64,000 bases of DNA from Kriegella sp963975415 (GTDB lineage: Bacteria; Bacteroidota; Bacteroidia; Flavobacteriales; Flavobacteriaceae): NCBI RefSeq assembly GCF_963975415.1, contig NZ_CAXBGN010000003.1, positions 434,001-498,000 of the forward strand, read 5' to 3'. Shown piece by piece: positions 26,012 to 35,588 of the stretch (position 1 is its first letter; each line of letters starts with the position of its first letter). Under the pieces are notes generated by a model. The model saw only the letters and a list, made by a program, of their open reading frames with translations, was not told the DNA's origin and searched no databases. The position numbers and the translations under genes are program-made.

Positions 26012-27043
26012 TTAGTTATGGTGATGTTCTTCGTAATGTTCTTTCAATGCGCTCTTGGCAAAATCGTTTTCCAAATCACGAATCGCAGTGTGTACATGAT
26101 TGGCATTGTTCTGGGTGTTGGCGTATTCAATCAAAAGAATCGGCCCATGAATACGATAGTAGTTGGGTATGCCGGCTTTTAAGCTTCCTGCCCATGCAAA
26201 TCGGAGGTTTTCCATCCCTGCTTTTTTTATTCTCTTTTTGAAATGAGCGGCAAAGTCGGCTTCATAGGTACCTAAATATACATTTAAAAGTTCCATGAAT
26301 ATTTCTTTCTGGTTTTTAGTAAGCGCCGAATATGTAATGCCTTTAGTTTCTATGACCCCGACTTCTACTTTGTTGGTGGTGATAATTTCGTAGGGGGCTT
26401 CATCTGAGAACTTCGCCGTTTTTAACTGATTTGGTTCAAGAGAATTTACAAGTTTAAAACCAAGGTCTGTTTCTTTTTTCAATACTTCCTTGCCTTTTGC
26501 CGCCGTACTTTGAACAATACCCGGGTTTGAGCCAAAGAAACTCGGGGTCGAAGAAATGATTTTTCCTTGGGTCGACGTGAAGTTTACCGATACGTGGTGC
26601 CCTTCAAAACGCCAGCCCCAAAAGTCGGTAGGTGAGGGAGTGCCAAAAATGCAAAAGTGATAGTTTAGCGGATCCCGATACGGCCTTCCGTCTGACATTG
26701 TTTTGCTAGGGTCGTTAAGCAGTTCGTGAAGAACCTTTTCGAGAGACATGATATCTGTTGTTTTGCGGTAGCCATCTTCGCTGAGCGAGGCCCTCAGTAA
26801 ATCTAACGCGGCCTGTTTCTGTGTTTCATTGAAATCGTGAAAGGTGGGACCTTTGCGATCCATTGGTACAAAGTTGAAATTTGTTCGCTCCGCATCGTCC
26901 AATGGGAAAAAGGCTTTTGCTTTTAGTTCTTGTGTTAGGGTGCTTAAAAAGTTATTGGCTTTTTCTGAAAGGTCTTGGGCAGTAGCAGTATTCAAAAAAA
27001 ATGAAAAAATTATAAGAAGAACTGCTTTTTTAAATGTTCTCAT
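26012..27043 (-). CDS. Exported DUF3500 protein
   Basis: A 343-residue protein with a signal peptide (MRTFKKAVLLIIFSFFLN, cleavage near ATAQ). Features of DUF3500 include FVPMDRKGPTFHDF near the N-terminus, FGTPSPTDFWGWRFEGHHVS in the centre and IHGPILLIEYANTQNNANHVHT near the end. The last block has conserved acidic and His residues that could bind metal. The function is unknown. It heads the minus-strand run with the Tat-exported isomerase-like gene, 6 bases apart. Its C-terminus is His-rich (HYEEHHHN). Confidence 0.86.
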   Translation of the reverse strand: MRTFKKAVLLIIFSFFLNTATAQDLSEKANNFLSTLTQELKAKAFFPLDDAERTNFNFVPMDRKGPTFHDFNETQKQAALDLLRASLSEDGYRKTTDIMSLEKVLHELLNDPSKTMSDGRPYRDPLNYHFCIFGTPSPTDFWGWRFEGHHVSVNFTSTQGKIISSTPSFFGSNPGIVQSTAAKGKEVLKKETDLGFKLVNSLEPNQLKTAKFSDEAPYEIITTNKVEVGVIETKGITYSALTKNQKEIFMELLNVYLGTYEADFAAHFKKRIKKAGMENLRFAWAGSLKAGIPNYYRIHGPILLIEYANTQNNANHVHTAIRDLENDFAKSALKEHYEEHHHN

Positions 27044-27206
27044 GCTAGGTGGTAATTTGTTTTAAGATTATTTCCAGTGTATGTGGCTTAGTACAATGAA
27101 GAACCTACAATATATCGCATTGGTTGGCGAATCGAATTGAAAAATGTCCTTTTTTGAGTCTTCTAAAATACTAAATAATACAACACGGTCTAACATCTTA
27201 GATTCG

Positions 27207-27214
27207 TACTTTTG
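27207..27214 (+). promoter_or_regulatory. -7 promoter box for mazG
   Basis: TACTTTTG matches TAnnTTTG exactly, 15 bases before the ATG at 27230. A TTG at 27212 that would lengthen the protein lies inside this box, so the ATG is the better start. Confidence 0.5.
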
Positions 27215-27229
27215 CCAAAATTTCAGTTT

Positions 27230-28012
27230 ATGAATTCTAGGGAATCCCAACTTAAGGCTTTTGATCGATTATTGACAATTATGGACGAGCTTCGTGAGCA
27301 ATGTCCGTGGGACAAGAAGCAGACCATGGAGACCTTGCGACATTTGACAATCGAGGAAACCTATGAACTGGGTGATGCTATATTGGAAAACAATTTGGAG
27401 GAAGTAAAAAAAGAATTGGGCGACTTGCTGTTGCATATTGTTTTTTACGCGAAAATTGGCTCTGAGACCGAAGATTTTGATATGGCGGATGTCTCGAATG
27501 AGATTTGTGAAAAATTGATAAATAGACACCCGCATATCTATGGTAATGTTAAAGTGGCCGATGAAGAGGAAGTAAAGCGTAATTGGGAAAACCTAAAATT
27601 GAAAGAGGGTAAGAAAAGCGTATTGGAAGGAGTGCCAGCTGGGTTGCCGGCCTTGGTTAAGGCAAATCGTATTCAAGATAAGGTTGCAGGGGTAGGCTTT
27701 GATTGGGAAAAGCCCGAACAAGTTTTTAAAAAGTTACAGGAAGAGCTTGCCGAACTTCAGACCGAAATCGATAAAAACGAACACGATGCTATGGAAGCGG
27801 AGTTTGGCGACGTACTGTTTTCAATGGTAAACTATGCCCGATTTCTGAATATCAACCCCGAAAATGCGCTAGAGCGCACCAATAAAAAATTTGTAAAGCG
27901 TTTTCAATACCTCGAAGAACGGGCAAAAGGAATAGGGAAGTCTCTAAAAGAGATGACGTTGCAAGAAATGGACGTTTTTTGGGAAGAAGCGAAACATAGT
28001 GGGCACCGATAA
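27230..28012 (+). CDS. mazG: Nucleoside triphosphate pyrophosphohydrolase MazG
   Basis: A 260-residue all-alpha house-cleaning enzyme that hydrolyses non-canonical NTPs to NMP and pyrophosphate. It has two MazG domains. The first carries CPWDKKQTMETLRHLTIEE, then ELGDLLLHIVFYAKI. The second carries LQEELAELQTEI and EAEFGDVLFSMVNYARF. The paired EExxE...ExxD motifs bind Mg2+. Length is normal for the two-domain form. It is divergent from the DUF3500 gene and 24 bases upstream of the MATE gene, so it may be co-transcribed with it. Confidence 0.95.
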   Translation: MNSRESQLKAFDRLLTIMDELREQCPWDKKQTMETLRHLTIEETYELGDAILENNLEEVKKELGDLLLHIVFYAKIGSETEDFDMADVSNEICEKLINRHPHIYGNVKVADEEEVKRNWENLKLKEGKKSVLEGVPAGLPALVKANRIQDKVAGVGFDWEKPEQVFKKLQEELAELQTEIDKNEHDAMEAEFGDVLFSMVNYARFLNINPENALERTNKKFVKRFQYLEERAKGIGKSLKEMTLQEMDVFWEEAKHSGHR

Positions 28013-28036
28013 ATCTCCAATTAAAGGGAACAATAA

Positions 28037-29464
28037 GTGCCGATCAAACAAATCCAAAAAAAGACTTTGTTACAACAATACACAAAAGAATTCCGCTACA
28101 ATTTAAAATTGGCGACTCCTGTAATCCTTGGCATGTTGGGCCATAGTTTTGTGGCCTTTGCCGACAATGTTATGGTCGGGCAATTGGGTACCGCCGAACT
28201 AGCCGCCGTATCTTTGGGCAATAGTTTTGTATTTATTGCCATGTCGTTGGGCATTGGATTTTCAACGGCAATAACTCCTTTGGTGGCCGAGGCGGATGGC
28301 GCTGGGAAAAAGGCAGATGGAAAAAGCGCGTTAAAACATGGGTTGGTACTCTGTACCCTGCTAGGATTATCCCTTTTTGTTCTAATTCTGTTGTCAGAAC
28401 CCTTGATATATTTAATGAAACAGCCGCCTGAAGTGGTTGAACTGGCGTTGCCCTATTTAGATTTAGTGGCTTTTTCACTAGTGCCCTTAATTATGTTTCA
28501 AGCTTTCAAGCAATTTTCTGAGGGCCTTTCCCAAACCAAATACCCAATGTACGCCACTATTATCGCCAATGTGGTCAACATCGTCTTGAACTACCTATTG
28601 ATATTCGGTTCTTTGGGCTTTCCCAAGTTAGGCATTGTGGGAGCGGCGATCGGCACGTTGGTATCAAGAATAGTAATGCTAATATTTATTTGGATCTTGC
28701 TGAACAGTAAGAAAAAGTTTCATGATTATGTTACGGGCTTCAATTTTAGGAAAATTGAAAAAAAGGTGATGAACAAAATCATAAGTTTGGGATTTCCCTC
28801 GGCACTTCAAATGTTTTTTGAGGTGGCTATTTTTACCGCTGCCATTTGGTTGAGTGGCGTATTGGGCAAGAATCCGCAAGCTGCAAATCAAATTGCCCTG
28901 AACTTGAGTAGTATGACCTTTATGGTAGGCATGGGCTTGGGGGTTGCGGCGATGATTAGGGTCGGAAATCAAAAAGGGTTGCAAAGCTTTAAAGAACTCA
29001 GGCGCATTGCAATCTCTATTTTTTTTCTCACATTTCTTTTAGAAATTGTCTTTGCCATTTTGTTTTTGGTGGGCAGGCATTGGTTCCCGACCCTATATTT
29101 AGATGAGAAAGATTTGATCAATATTGTCGATAATACCGAGGTCATCGAATTAACCGCCAAGCTACTGCTTGTAGCTGCCTTCTTTCAGATATCAGACGGT
29201 ATTCAAGTAGTTGTTTTGGGTGCTTTAAGAGGCTTGCAAGATGTGAAGATACCTACTTGGATTACTTTTGTGGCCTATTGGCTTATCGGTTTTCCTATTT
29301 CTTTCTATTTAGGGCTGTATACCGAGCTGGAAAGTACAGGTATATGGATTGGTCTGCTTACCGGGCTTACGGCATCGGCCATATTATTGTATATTCGGTT
29401 TAACTATTTGACAAGAAAACTGATTGTGTCCAAAACAATTGTTACTCCATTAAAAACAGAATAG
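28037..29464 (+). CDS. MATE family efflux transporter
   Basis: A 475-residue inner-membrane protein with about twelve hydrophobic helices. The N-terminal half begins LKLATPVILGMLGHSFVAFADNVMVGQLG, the classic MATE opening, and the C-terminal half repeats the pattern near FPSALQMFFEVAIFTAA. It exports cationic drugs or metabolites using Na+ or H+ gradients. The substrate is unknown. It starts with GTG at 28037; no better ATG precedes the first helix. It forms a possible operon with mazG upstream and the acidic small protein gene 55 bases downstream. Confidence 0.93.
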   Translation: MPIKQIQKKTLLQQYTKEFRYNLKLATPVILGMLGHSFVAFADNVMVGQLGTAELAAVSLGNSFVFIAMSLGIGFSTAITPLVAEADGAGKKADGKSALKHGLVLCTLLGLSLFVLILLSEPLIYLMKQPPEVVELALPYLDLVAFSLVPLIMFQAFKQFSEGLSQTKYPMYATIIANVVNIVLNYLLIFGSLGFPKLGIVGAAIGTLVSRIVMLIFIWILLNSKKKFHDYVTGFNFRKIEKKVMNKIISLGFPSALQMFFEVAIFTAAIWLSGVLGKNPQAANQIALNLSSMTFMVGMGLGVAAMIRVGNQKGLQSFKELRRIAISIFFLTFLLEIVFAILFLVGRHWFPTLYLDEKDLINIVDNTEVIELTAKLLLVAAFFQISDGIQVVVLGALRGLQDVKIPTWITFVAYWLIGFPISFYLGLYTELESTGIWIGLLTGLTASAILLYIRFNYLTRKLIVSKTIVTPLKTE

Positions 29465-29519
29465 GCAGATCTCTCAAAAAAATGAAGGAAATACCATTAA
29501 CCCTATAAATCTATTTAAA

Positions 29520-29747
29520 ATGCAATTGCCAAAATTTTTATTAGGTGACAATACCGATTATCCCACCGCTGTATTTGTGGTGCACACCGAATATCCTCGA
29601 TTTATCATAAACTTAGAAAATGATGAGGTAGAATGGTTTGAGGAGTTTTCCAAAGAGGACGAGAAGGAATTGGAAACAGAAACTGAGAACCTTGTTGCCC
29701 AAGCTACCGAGTTCTATGATAGGGAAGTCGAACGCTACGAGGAATAG
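29520..29747 (+). CDS. Small acidic conserved hypothetical protein
   Basis: A 75-residue soluble protein, strongly acidic in its second half (EEFSKEDEKELETETE). No family with a known role is recognised. Sequences of this size and pattern occur in related flavobacteria as I recall, but this cannot be checked here. It has no export signal. It lies between the MATE gene (55-base gap) and the PAP2 gene (8-base gap), so it is probably translated from the same message as the PAP2-ArnT pair. Confidence 0.7.
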   Translation: MQLPKFLLGDNTDYPTAVFVVHTEYPRFIINLENDEVEWFEEFSKEDEKELETETENLVAQATEFYDREVERYEE

Positions 29748-29755
29748 ATAGGCCT

Positions 29756-30331
29756 ATGCTTGAAGATTTGATACATCATGATGAAGCCTTTTTTTTATGG
29801 CTCAATAATATGGGGAGTTCTCATTGGGACGGTTTTTGGCTCTTTATTACCTACAAGTGGAATTTTGTAAGCTTAGCGCTTTATGCAACTCTTATCGGTT
29901 TGTCGTATAAGTTTTATGGGTTTAAAAAAACAATACTTGTTTTGGTCACGATGGCCATCTTAATTCTTACAACGGACCAACTGGCCAATTTTTTTAAATA
30001 CGGAGTACAACGTTTAAGACCCTGTCATGACCCAGAGTTAAATTCGCTTATGCGTTTGGTCAAAGAGTCATGTGGGGGTAAATTTGGTTATTTTTCGGCC
30101 CATGCGGCAAATTCTTTTGCTGTGGCATTTTTCTTTACTTTTCTGCTGAAGTCAAAACTACGTTACATAGGAATTTTCTTGATGTTATGGGCTTTTATTG
30201 TTGCCTATAGTCGTATCTATATTGGTGTTCATTTTCCCTTGGATGTGCTCACTGGAATAGGAATAGGTTTGATTTTGAGCTGGTTGTTTTCAAAGTTATT
30301 TATATTTGCAATTCACAGATTCCGCCTATGA
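29756..30331 (+). CDS. PAP2 family phosphatase (membrane)
   Basis: A 191-residue inner-membrane enzyme with five to six helices. The three PAP2 motifs are KYGVQRLRP, YFSAHAANS (a variant of PSGH with the catalytic His kept) and SRIYIGVHFPLD. It probably dephosphorylates a lipid phosphate such as undecaprenyl pyrophosphate, phosphatidylglycerophosphate or lipid A phosphate on the periplasmic side. The stop overlaps the start of the ArnT-like gene by 4 bases. A pairing of lipid phosphatase and lipid-linked sugar transferase suggests lipid A remodelling. Confidence 0.92.
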   Translation: MLEDLIHHDEAFFLWLNNMGSSHWDGFWLFITYKWNFVSLALYATLIGLSYKFYGFKKTILVLVTMAILILTTDQLANFFKYGVQRLRPCHDPELNSLMRLVKESCGGKFGYFSAHAANSFAVAFFFTFLLKSKLRYIGIFLMLWAFIVAYSRIYIGVHFPLDVLTGIGIGLILSWLFSKLFIFAIHRFRL

Positions 30332-31986
30332 TCTCTAACCTGAGGTATTGGTTTTTTATGTTTTTGATTGTTTTGGTTTATATAGCCGGAATGTTTGCCA
30401 CGCTTTTTGAAAACGATTCTGCCCAATTTGCGGTCATGGCCATGCGAATGGTTCAAGAAAATGATTTTCTAAGCTTGTTCAAGGGCACTGAGGAGTATCT
30501 TGATAAACCTCATATGCATTATTGGCTGGCCGCACTCTCTTTTAAGGTTTTTGGCATTCATGACTGGGCCTATCGTATTCCGGCCCTTTTGGCCACTTTG
30601 CTTGGTGCCTATAGTTGTTTTGGGCTTGGAAAACTACTCTACAATCGTGAGACGGGTAAGTTGGCCGCCCTAATCTTTATGACCGCACAGACCATTGTGC
30701 TTTCTGTAATAGATGTGCGTACCGATGCCGTACTTACGGGTTCGACTATTTTTGCCATTTGGCAGCTTACTGCTTATATAGAACGAAGAACTTTAAGTAG
30801 TATAGTTTTAGGGGCATTTGGAGCGGGAATAGCTTTTTCTACTAAAGGTCAAATTGCACTTTTGGTGATTGGCTTACCCTTATTGTGCCACTTGGGTTAT
30901 ACCAAAAAATGGAAGGCTTTTTTAAATTGGCGCGTAGTCATCGGTTTGCTCGTTTTTGGACTGGCCATTGCTCCCATGCTGTATGCCTATTATCATCAGT
31001 TCGATTTGCATCCTGAGAAGATTATAAGGGGAAAGGGTAATCGAAGCGGTATCTTTTTTATTTTTTGGGAACAAAGTTTTGAACGGTTGAGCGGAGAAGG
31101 AGTTGGAAAAAATAGTAGTGATTATTTCTTCTTTTTCCATACTTTTTTATGGGTGTTTCTACCATGGACGGTTTTAGGGCTCTTGGCGTACTGGAATCGG
31201 GCAAAGGCACTCGTAAAGTCAAGGTTTGTTTTTAATTCTAACAGTGAAATGCTCACCATAGGGGGAATTACACTTATATTTATAATCATCAGTTTTGCAC
31301 AGTTCAAACTACCTCACTACTTAAATATAGTAATTCCACTTTTTTCAGTTCTAGCGGCCTCATATATACATGGCTTATATAAAAATCCTGAAAGAAAGTT
31401 TATCAAGGTCTTATTGGGGGTACAGTATTTTATTTTGGGTCTGATCTTTATTGCCGCTACCTTCATATGTTATCTTGTTTTTAAGTCTAACGACCCATAC
31501 CACTACATTTGGAAAGTTTCTTTGGCGCTGGCAATTGTGTATTATATACTCAAACAAGAAGATTATTACTTTAAGATTATTACGATTTCAGTATTGAGTT
31601 CCGTGTTTTTAAACGCTATTTTGAATATGCATTTTTATCCTTCGCTTTTGAAATACCAAGGGGGTTCTTCCATGGCGGCAAAAATAAAAGAGCATGAGGT
31701 TCCCGTGGATGGTATTTGTAAACTTTCACCGGCCCATACCTGGGGTCTGGACTTCTACAATAAGAAGCCCGTTGAAATTTCCTCCATTAAAGATATCGAA
31801 GGCAAAAAAAATGTTTGGGTCTATGTAAGCGATGAAGAACTAGGGGAGTTGCATAGGAAGGGTTTCGATTGGGACCGCCAATATTCGGTAAATCAATTCC
31901 GGATCACGAGGTTGCAAGCCAAATTTCTAAACCCGAATACACGTAAAAAAATACTTCGAAAAATGCATCTCATTCATATTTATTAA
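30328..31986 (+). CDS. ArnT-like/GT39-family membrane glycosyltransferase
   Basis: A 552-residue polytopic protein. The first periplasmic loop has ENDSAQFAVMAMRMVQ and EEYLDKPHMHYWLAAL, the acidic and lipid-binding signatures of the ArnT/PMT (GT-C) superfamily. About a dozen membrane helices follow, then a short soluble C-terminal domain. Relatives transfer a sugar from undecaprenyl phosphate to lipid A or protein at the periplasmic face. It is translationally coupled to the PAP2 gene (4-base overlap). The donor sugar is not predictable. The convergent LPG-synthase-type gene starts its 3' end 28 bases away. Confidence 0.88.
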   Translation: MISNLRYWFFMFLIVLVYIAGMFATLFENDSAQFAVMAMRMVQENDFLSLFKGTEEYLDKPHMHYWLAALSFKVFGIHDWAYRIPALLATLLGAYSCFGLGKLLYNRETGKLAALIFMTAQTIVLSVIDVRTDAVLTGSTIFAIWQLTAYIERRTLSSIVLGAFGAGIAFSTKGQIALLVIGLPLLCHLGYTKKWKAFLNWRVVIGLLVFGLAIAPMLYAYYHQFDLHPEKIIRGKGNRSGIFFIFWEQSFERLSGEGVGKNSSDYFFFFHTFLWVFLPWTVLGLLAYWNRAKALVKSRFVFNSNSEMLTIGGITLIFIIISFAQFKLPHYLNIVIPLFSVLAASYIHGLYKNPERKFIKVLLGVQYFILGLIFIAATFICYLVFKSNDPYHYIWKVSLALAIVYYILKQEDYYFKIITISVLSSVFLNAILNMHFYPSLLKYQGGSSMAAKIKEHEVPVDGICKLSPAHTWGLDFYNKKPVEISSIKDIEGKKNVWVYVSDEELGELHRKGFDWDRQYSVNQFRITRLQAKFLNPNTRKKILRKMHLIHIY

Positions 31987-32013
31987 TGGCGATAAATTTT
32001 GAAATACCGGGGT

Positions 32014-32865
32014 TTACGCTGTTTGAACCACATTCAGTGCAATCTTTCTGAAATGAAAATAAACACCAAATAAGGATACTAAAGCCGTTATCAAAAAGAA
32101 AACCATACTTATGGTTACTGAAGTGTTTTCATCGAGCATGAGTAAAGAAGCCCCATAGAAAAAAGTCACTTCTCTACTTCCGATTCCCCCAATGGTCATT
32201 GGCAATACAGCCACAATCGATGATATTAGAAAAATAAAGAGATAGGCCCAAGTAGTAGCCACGATACCCAGTGCTTTGAGAATCATCATGACACTGATCA
32301 ACTGGGCCAGTTGTACCAAAGCAGAAAGCGCAAACGATTTCCAGAATATTGGGAGCAGATAGGGGAATAATTTTTTGTTCAAGAACCAAAAAACAGTAAT
32401 ACTTAATACTATGGCCGTTATAAATGCCCAATTAAATGGGGTTAAGGCGTCATTGTTTAGAAGCAACGCAAGGATACAGGCGTAGATGAATAGGAGTAAG
32501 AGCCCACTGAGCCGATCTAATACCAAGACAGACACCACGCGCTTCGTCTTGATGTCGAAGTTTTTTTTGAGCAAATAACCTTTGTAGGCGTCCCCACCGA
32601 TACCTCCTGGGAAAAAAAGGTTATAGAACATACCTAAAAAGGCCAGCTTTAAGTTGGCGATTTGAGTGAGTGGTATACCAATACGGTGAAAATAAAGGTT
32701 TACCCTCACTGCGGAAATAATTTTTGAAGCCGTAAACAACAATACCGCCAATATAAGATATGTCGGATCGGCGCCTTTGAGTACCGCTCCTATTTCCCGA
32801 AGATTGATTTTGGTGAAAATAAAATAGACAAGGGCAATACTTACGACCACTTTAAGGGCCGTCAT
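32014..32865 (-). CDS. LPG-synthase-type transmembrane protein (flippase-like)
   Basis: About 283 residues, seven to eight membrane helices, matching the transmembrane domain of lysylphosphatidylglycerol synthase and the wider flippase-like family. Markers are ILAVLLFTASKIISAVRVNLYF, FYNLFFPGGIGGDAYKGYLL and VVSVLVLDRLSGLL. No soluble aminoacyl-transfer domain is present, so lysinylation is unlikely; lipid or lipid-sugar flipping is the usual guess. I chose the ATG at 32865. GTG codons at 32886 and 32883 are alternatives that would overlap the GT2 gene. The preceding DPM-like GT2 gene suggests the two handle the same polyprenyl-sugar. Confidence 0.82.
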   Translation of the reverse strand: MTALKVVVSIALVYFIFTKINLREIGAVLKGADPTYLILAVLLFTASKIISAVRVNLYFHRIGIPLTQIANLKLAFLGMFYNLFFPGGIGGDAYKGYLLKKNFDIKTKRVVSVLVLDRLSGLLLLFIYACILALLLNNDALTPFNWAFITAIVLSITVFWFLNKKLFPYLLPIFWKSFALSALVQLAQLISVMMILKALGIVATTWAYLFIFLISSIVAVLPMTIGGIGSREVTFFYGASLLMLDENTSVTISMVFFLITALVSLFGVYFHFRKIALNVVQTA

Positions 32866-32872
32866 GAGCTTT

Positions 32873-33829
32873 TTACGATTCACCACCTATGGAAATTTTT
32901 TTTATTCTATATGGCCGCTTTTTCTGTGATTCATAGTAGGTTCGAATCAGTAGTTCCATTACGATTCCTATGGTAAACAATTGTATGCCTCCCAAGATAA
33001 ACATCATACCGAAAATGAGCAAAGGGCGTGTTCCGATATCCTCGCCCATGCCGAACTTTACGATGAGCAAATAAACATTGATCAGAAAGCCGAGCATGAT
33101 GAGTAATACACCAAAAATACCGAAAAGGTGTATCGGTCGCTGAAAATACTTTCTAATGAACAAAAGCAGCATCATATCGGCAACTACCTTAAAAACACGT
33201 TCCAAACCATATTTTGATACACCTGCATGGCGCGCGTGGTGTTTTACGGGAACCTGTTTTATTTGTGCACCTTCCAAATGGGCCAATAAGGTTATAAAGC
33301 GATGCATCTCACCATAGAGGTTGAGGTCTTTGGCGATATCACGGGTAAAGACTTTTAGGGCACAACCGTTATCTTTTATGTCTAATTTGGTAATGCGACG
33401 CACCAAAAAGTTGGCGATTTTAGAGGGGATTTTCTTAACGAGCGAATCTTTTCTTTTTTGACGTATTCCAGTAATTACATCGTACTCTCCACTCAATGCT
33501 TGTTCCAACATTTGGGGAATGTCACTGGGGTCATTTTGAAGATCTCCATCCATTGTGATAATGAACTCTCCTTCGGCATAGTCTAACCCCGCAGCCAATG
33601 CCAAACTTTGCCCATAGTTTTTTTTAAGTTCGATTAAATGAACCTTATCGTCTTTCATGTTCTTTACCACCTTGCGCGTCGCATCTTTCGAGAAATCATC
33701 AACATAAATAATCTGATAATTATAACCCTTTAGGCTCTCGTGAATTTTTTGAGTCAAGAGTGACACGTTTTCTTCTTCGTTATATAAGGGGACGACTACG
33801 GAAAGTGTTAAAGTAGTTACAGGATTCAT
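32873..33829 (-). CDS. Dolichyl-phosphate mannose synthase-like GT2 (GtrB type)
   Basis: A 318-residue GT2 with two C-terminal membrane helices. LSVVVPLYNEEENVSLL, YVDDFSKDATR, IITMDGDLQNDPSDI (DxD) and HHARHAGVSKYG are the signatures of DPM1/GtrB/ArnC enzymes, which load a sugar onto polyprenyl phosphate at the cytoplasmic face. The helices at about 230-250 and 265-290 anchor it. It could supply the ArnT-like transferase encoded on the other side of the flippase-like gene. It starts with ATG at 33829 after a -7 box at 33901-33908. Confidence 0.92.
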   Translation of the reverse strand: MNPVTTLTLSVVVPLYNEEENVSLLTQKIHESLKGYNYQIIYVDDFSKDATRKVVKNMKDDKVHLIELKKNYGQSLALAAGLDYAEGEFIITMDGDLQNDPSDIPQMLEQALSGEYDVITGIRQKRKDSLVKKIPSKIANFLVRRITKLDIKDNGCALKVFTRDIAKDLNLYGEMHRFITLLAHLEGAQIKQVPVKHHARHAGVSKYGLERVFKVVADMMLLLFIRKYFQRPIHLFGIFGVLLIMLGFLINVYLLIVKFGMGEDIGTRPLLIFGMMFILGGIQLFTIGIVMELLIRTYYESQKKRPYRIKKISIGGES

Positions 33830-33900
33830 TTGATGGGATTCTAGGAGTGTCGTTTTGGTTCTATGATTGAATGTCGATACCCAAGATTATTTGGGTTCGG

Positions 33901-33908
33901 CAAAGTTA
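33901..33908 (-). promoter_or_regulatory. -7 promoter box for the DPM-like GT2 gene
   Basis: The minus strand reads TAACTTTG, an exact TAnnTTTG match, giving a leader of roughly 66 bases to the ATG at 33829. The leader holds a short stem (ACCCAA...TTGGGT) at 33879-33896. No TTG is visible at -33. Confidence 0.45.
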
Positions 33909-33977
33909 TGTTTTTATTCATAATACTTGGTTATTGTCAGTAATCTCTCTATTTGTCTACTTTAAAGCGGCTTGGAA

Positions 33978-35024
33978 TCATTTTTTCTGGTTTTTGTAAG
34001 CCTTAAAAAGCTTCTCTGCTGCAGTAAAAGGCGATGTAGTACCCCTAATGACATCATCTATTACAGAAGGTAATGTATTGACGATGTCGGGGTGTCTATA
34101 AAAATCGGTGGTAATTCGATTATCGATATATTGTAACAACCAATTTTTGTTTTGCTTTTTACGATTTTCCTTGAAATAACCATTTGAAGAAGTCAAGGCT
34201 ATAAACTTTTCAATCAACTCCCAAACTTCAATTATTCCCTTATTTTCTAATGTTGAACAGGTAAGTACTTCCGGTTTCCAGCCACTCTCTTTTAATGGGA
34301 ACAAGTGCAATGCTTTGATAAAATCTTGCTGTGCTAAGTTGGCCACTGTAGTATTTTCTCCATCTGCCTTATTGATTACCAAGGCATCTGCCATTTCGAT
34401 AATCCCTCGTTTGATTCCTTGAAGGTCATCACCCGCGCCGGCTAATTTGAGTAGTAAGAAAAAATCGACCATACTATGAACCATGGTCTCACTTTGCCCA
34501 ACACCTACCGTTTCTATTAGAACGATATCATAGCCCGCAGCTTCACACAATATAATGGTCTCTCGGGTTTTTCGAGCCACACCTCCTAGCGATTCACTTG
34601 AGGGCGAAGGGCGTATAAATGCATTTGGATCTTTTACCAATTCATGCATTCTTGTTTTATCGCCTAGAATACTTCCTTTGCTTTCCGAACTGGTAGGATC
34701 TACGGTAAGTATGGCGACTTTTTTACCCAAAGCGGTCAATTTTTTACCTAAAACCTCAATAAAGGTGCTTTTGCCTACCCCGGGAACGCCTGTTATGCCG
34801 ACTCTCAGGGTTTTTGTGTTTTGACCGAGGCACTTTTCGATAATTAGATTTGCCTTTTCGAGGTGATCGGCATTGCTACTTTCTACTAAGGTTATTGCTC
34901 TGGCCAAAGCATTTTTGTCACCCCTTTTAATACCATTGAGAAGTTCTTCGACCGATGGTATTTGCTTCCTTTTATGCCTCGATTTGGAAAGGTTATTGGT
35001 ATAGGTATTTTTTTTTAAGGCCAA
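33978..35024 (-). CDS. meaB: MeaB/ArgK family G-protein chaperone of methylmalonyl-CoA mutase
   Basis: A 348-residue G3E-family GTPase. The P-loop is GVPGVGKST, followed by DPTSSESKGSILGDKTRM, ETVGVGQSE (switch) and VINKADG (base recognition). MeaB protects and gates adenosylcobalamin loading of methylmalonyl-CoA mutase. A cobalamin adenosyltransferase gene at 58094 fits the same pathway; the mutase itself is not in the window. The only early start is a TTG at 35024, four codons before a basic N-terminus. It lies 3 bases after the DUF2911 stop, suggesting translational coupling. Confidence 0.93.
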   Translation of the reverse strand: MALKKNTYTNNLSKSRHKRKQIPSVEELLNGIKRGDKNALARAITLVESSNADHLEKANLIIEKCLGQNTKTLRVGITGVPGVGKSTFIEVLGKKLTALGKKVAILTVDPTSSESKGSILGDKTRMHELVKDPNAFIRPSPSSESLGGVARKTRETIILCEAAGYDIVLIETVGVGQSETMVHSMVDFFLLLKLAGAGDDLQGIKRGIIEMADALVINKADGENTTVANLAQQDFIKALHLFPLKESGWKPEVLTCSTLENKGIIEVWELIEKFIALTSSNGYFKENRKKQNKNWLLQYIDNRITTDFYRHPDIVNTLPSVIDDVIRGTTSPFTAAEKLFKAYKNQKK

Positions 35025-35027
35025 TCT

Positions 35028-35588
35028 TTATGGGTTAATGGGGACTTTTACCTTTGTTCGATCCCAGCTAAGTGTTAAATATAGCGCTGCCGAATCTTCA
35101 AACGAAATGGTGAAATTTTCTTGAATATTGGGTAGGGTTTCGGTCGGCACTTCTACCCGAACCACGTCTGCTTCCGGGTCTCGCGTAGTATCTTTACCTC
35201 CACTAAGTAAAGTGACTCCCCAATCGGGAACGTCCTTATTGAAAATAACACTCCAGCTATCGGGGTTAGGTTCTGTCCATATCGAATAGGTTCCCGCAGT
35301 TAAATTTTTATCCATTATTTTAATATCGGAGGCTGTAGTAAAGGTAGTTGGTTCATTGGCCCCTGTTCGCCATATTATACCATAGGGCACCAAAGTCCCG
35401 AAAATTTCACGGTCTTTTTTAGCGGGACTCGAATAGTTTACCGAAAGATCGGCTCCATTTTTTGAATAGGTGGCTGTTTTTTCCGGACTGTGTTTTTTTG
35501 TCTGCCCCTTTAAATAAGGTTGACCGATGGTAAAGAAGAGAGCGGCCAATACAATCAACACAATCAAAAGCCATTTTAAGATTTTCAT
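35028..35588 (-). CDS. DUF2911 protein with N-terminal membrane anchor
   Basis: A 186-residue protein. The N-terminal helix (ILKWLLIVLIVLAALFF) serves as a signal anchor or uncleaved signal. The DUF2911 core has DLSVNYSSPAKKDREIFG, PYGIIWRTGANEPTTFTT, LTAGTYSIWTEP and the ending LYLTLSWDRTKVKVPI. This beta-sandwich family is common in Bacteroidota and of unknown role, probably periplasmic. The stop is 3 bases before the meaB start. Divergent from the OsmC gene across 188 bases. Confidence 0.87.
   Translation of the reverse strand: MKILKWLLIVLIVLAALFFTIGQPYLKGQTKKHSPEKTATYSKNGADLSVNYSSPAKKDREIFGTLVPYGIIWRTGANEPTTFTTASDIKIMDKNLTAGTYSIWTEPNPDSWSVIFNKDVPDWGVTLLSGGKDTTRDPEADVVRVEVPTETLPNIQENFTISFEDSAALYLTLSWDRTKVKVPINP

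Noticed and set aside
32935..32960. GGTTCGAATC, a tRNA T-loop-like sequence (similar GGTTCGAAC at 61849)
   Set aside because: Both lie inside well-supported coding genes and no acceptor or anticodon stems surround them.
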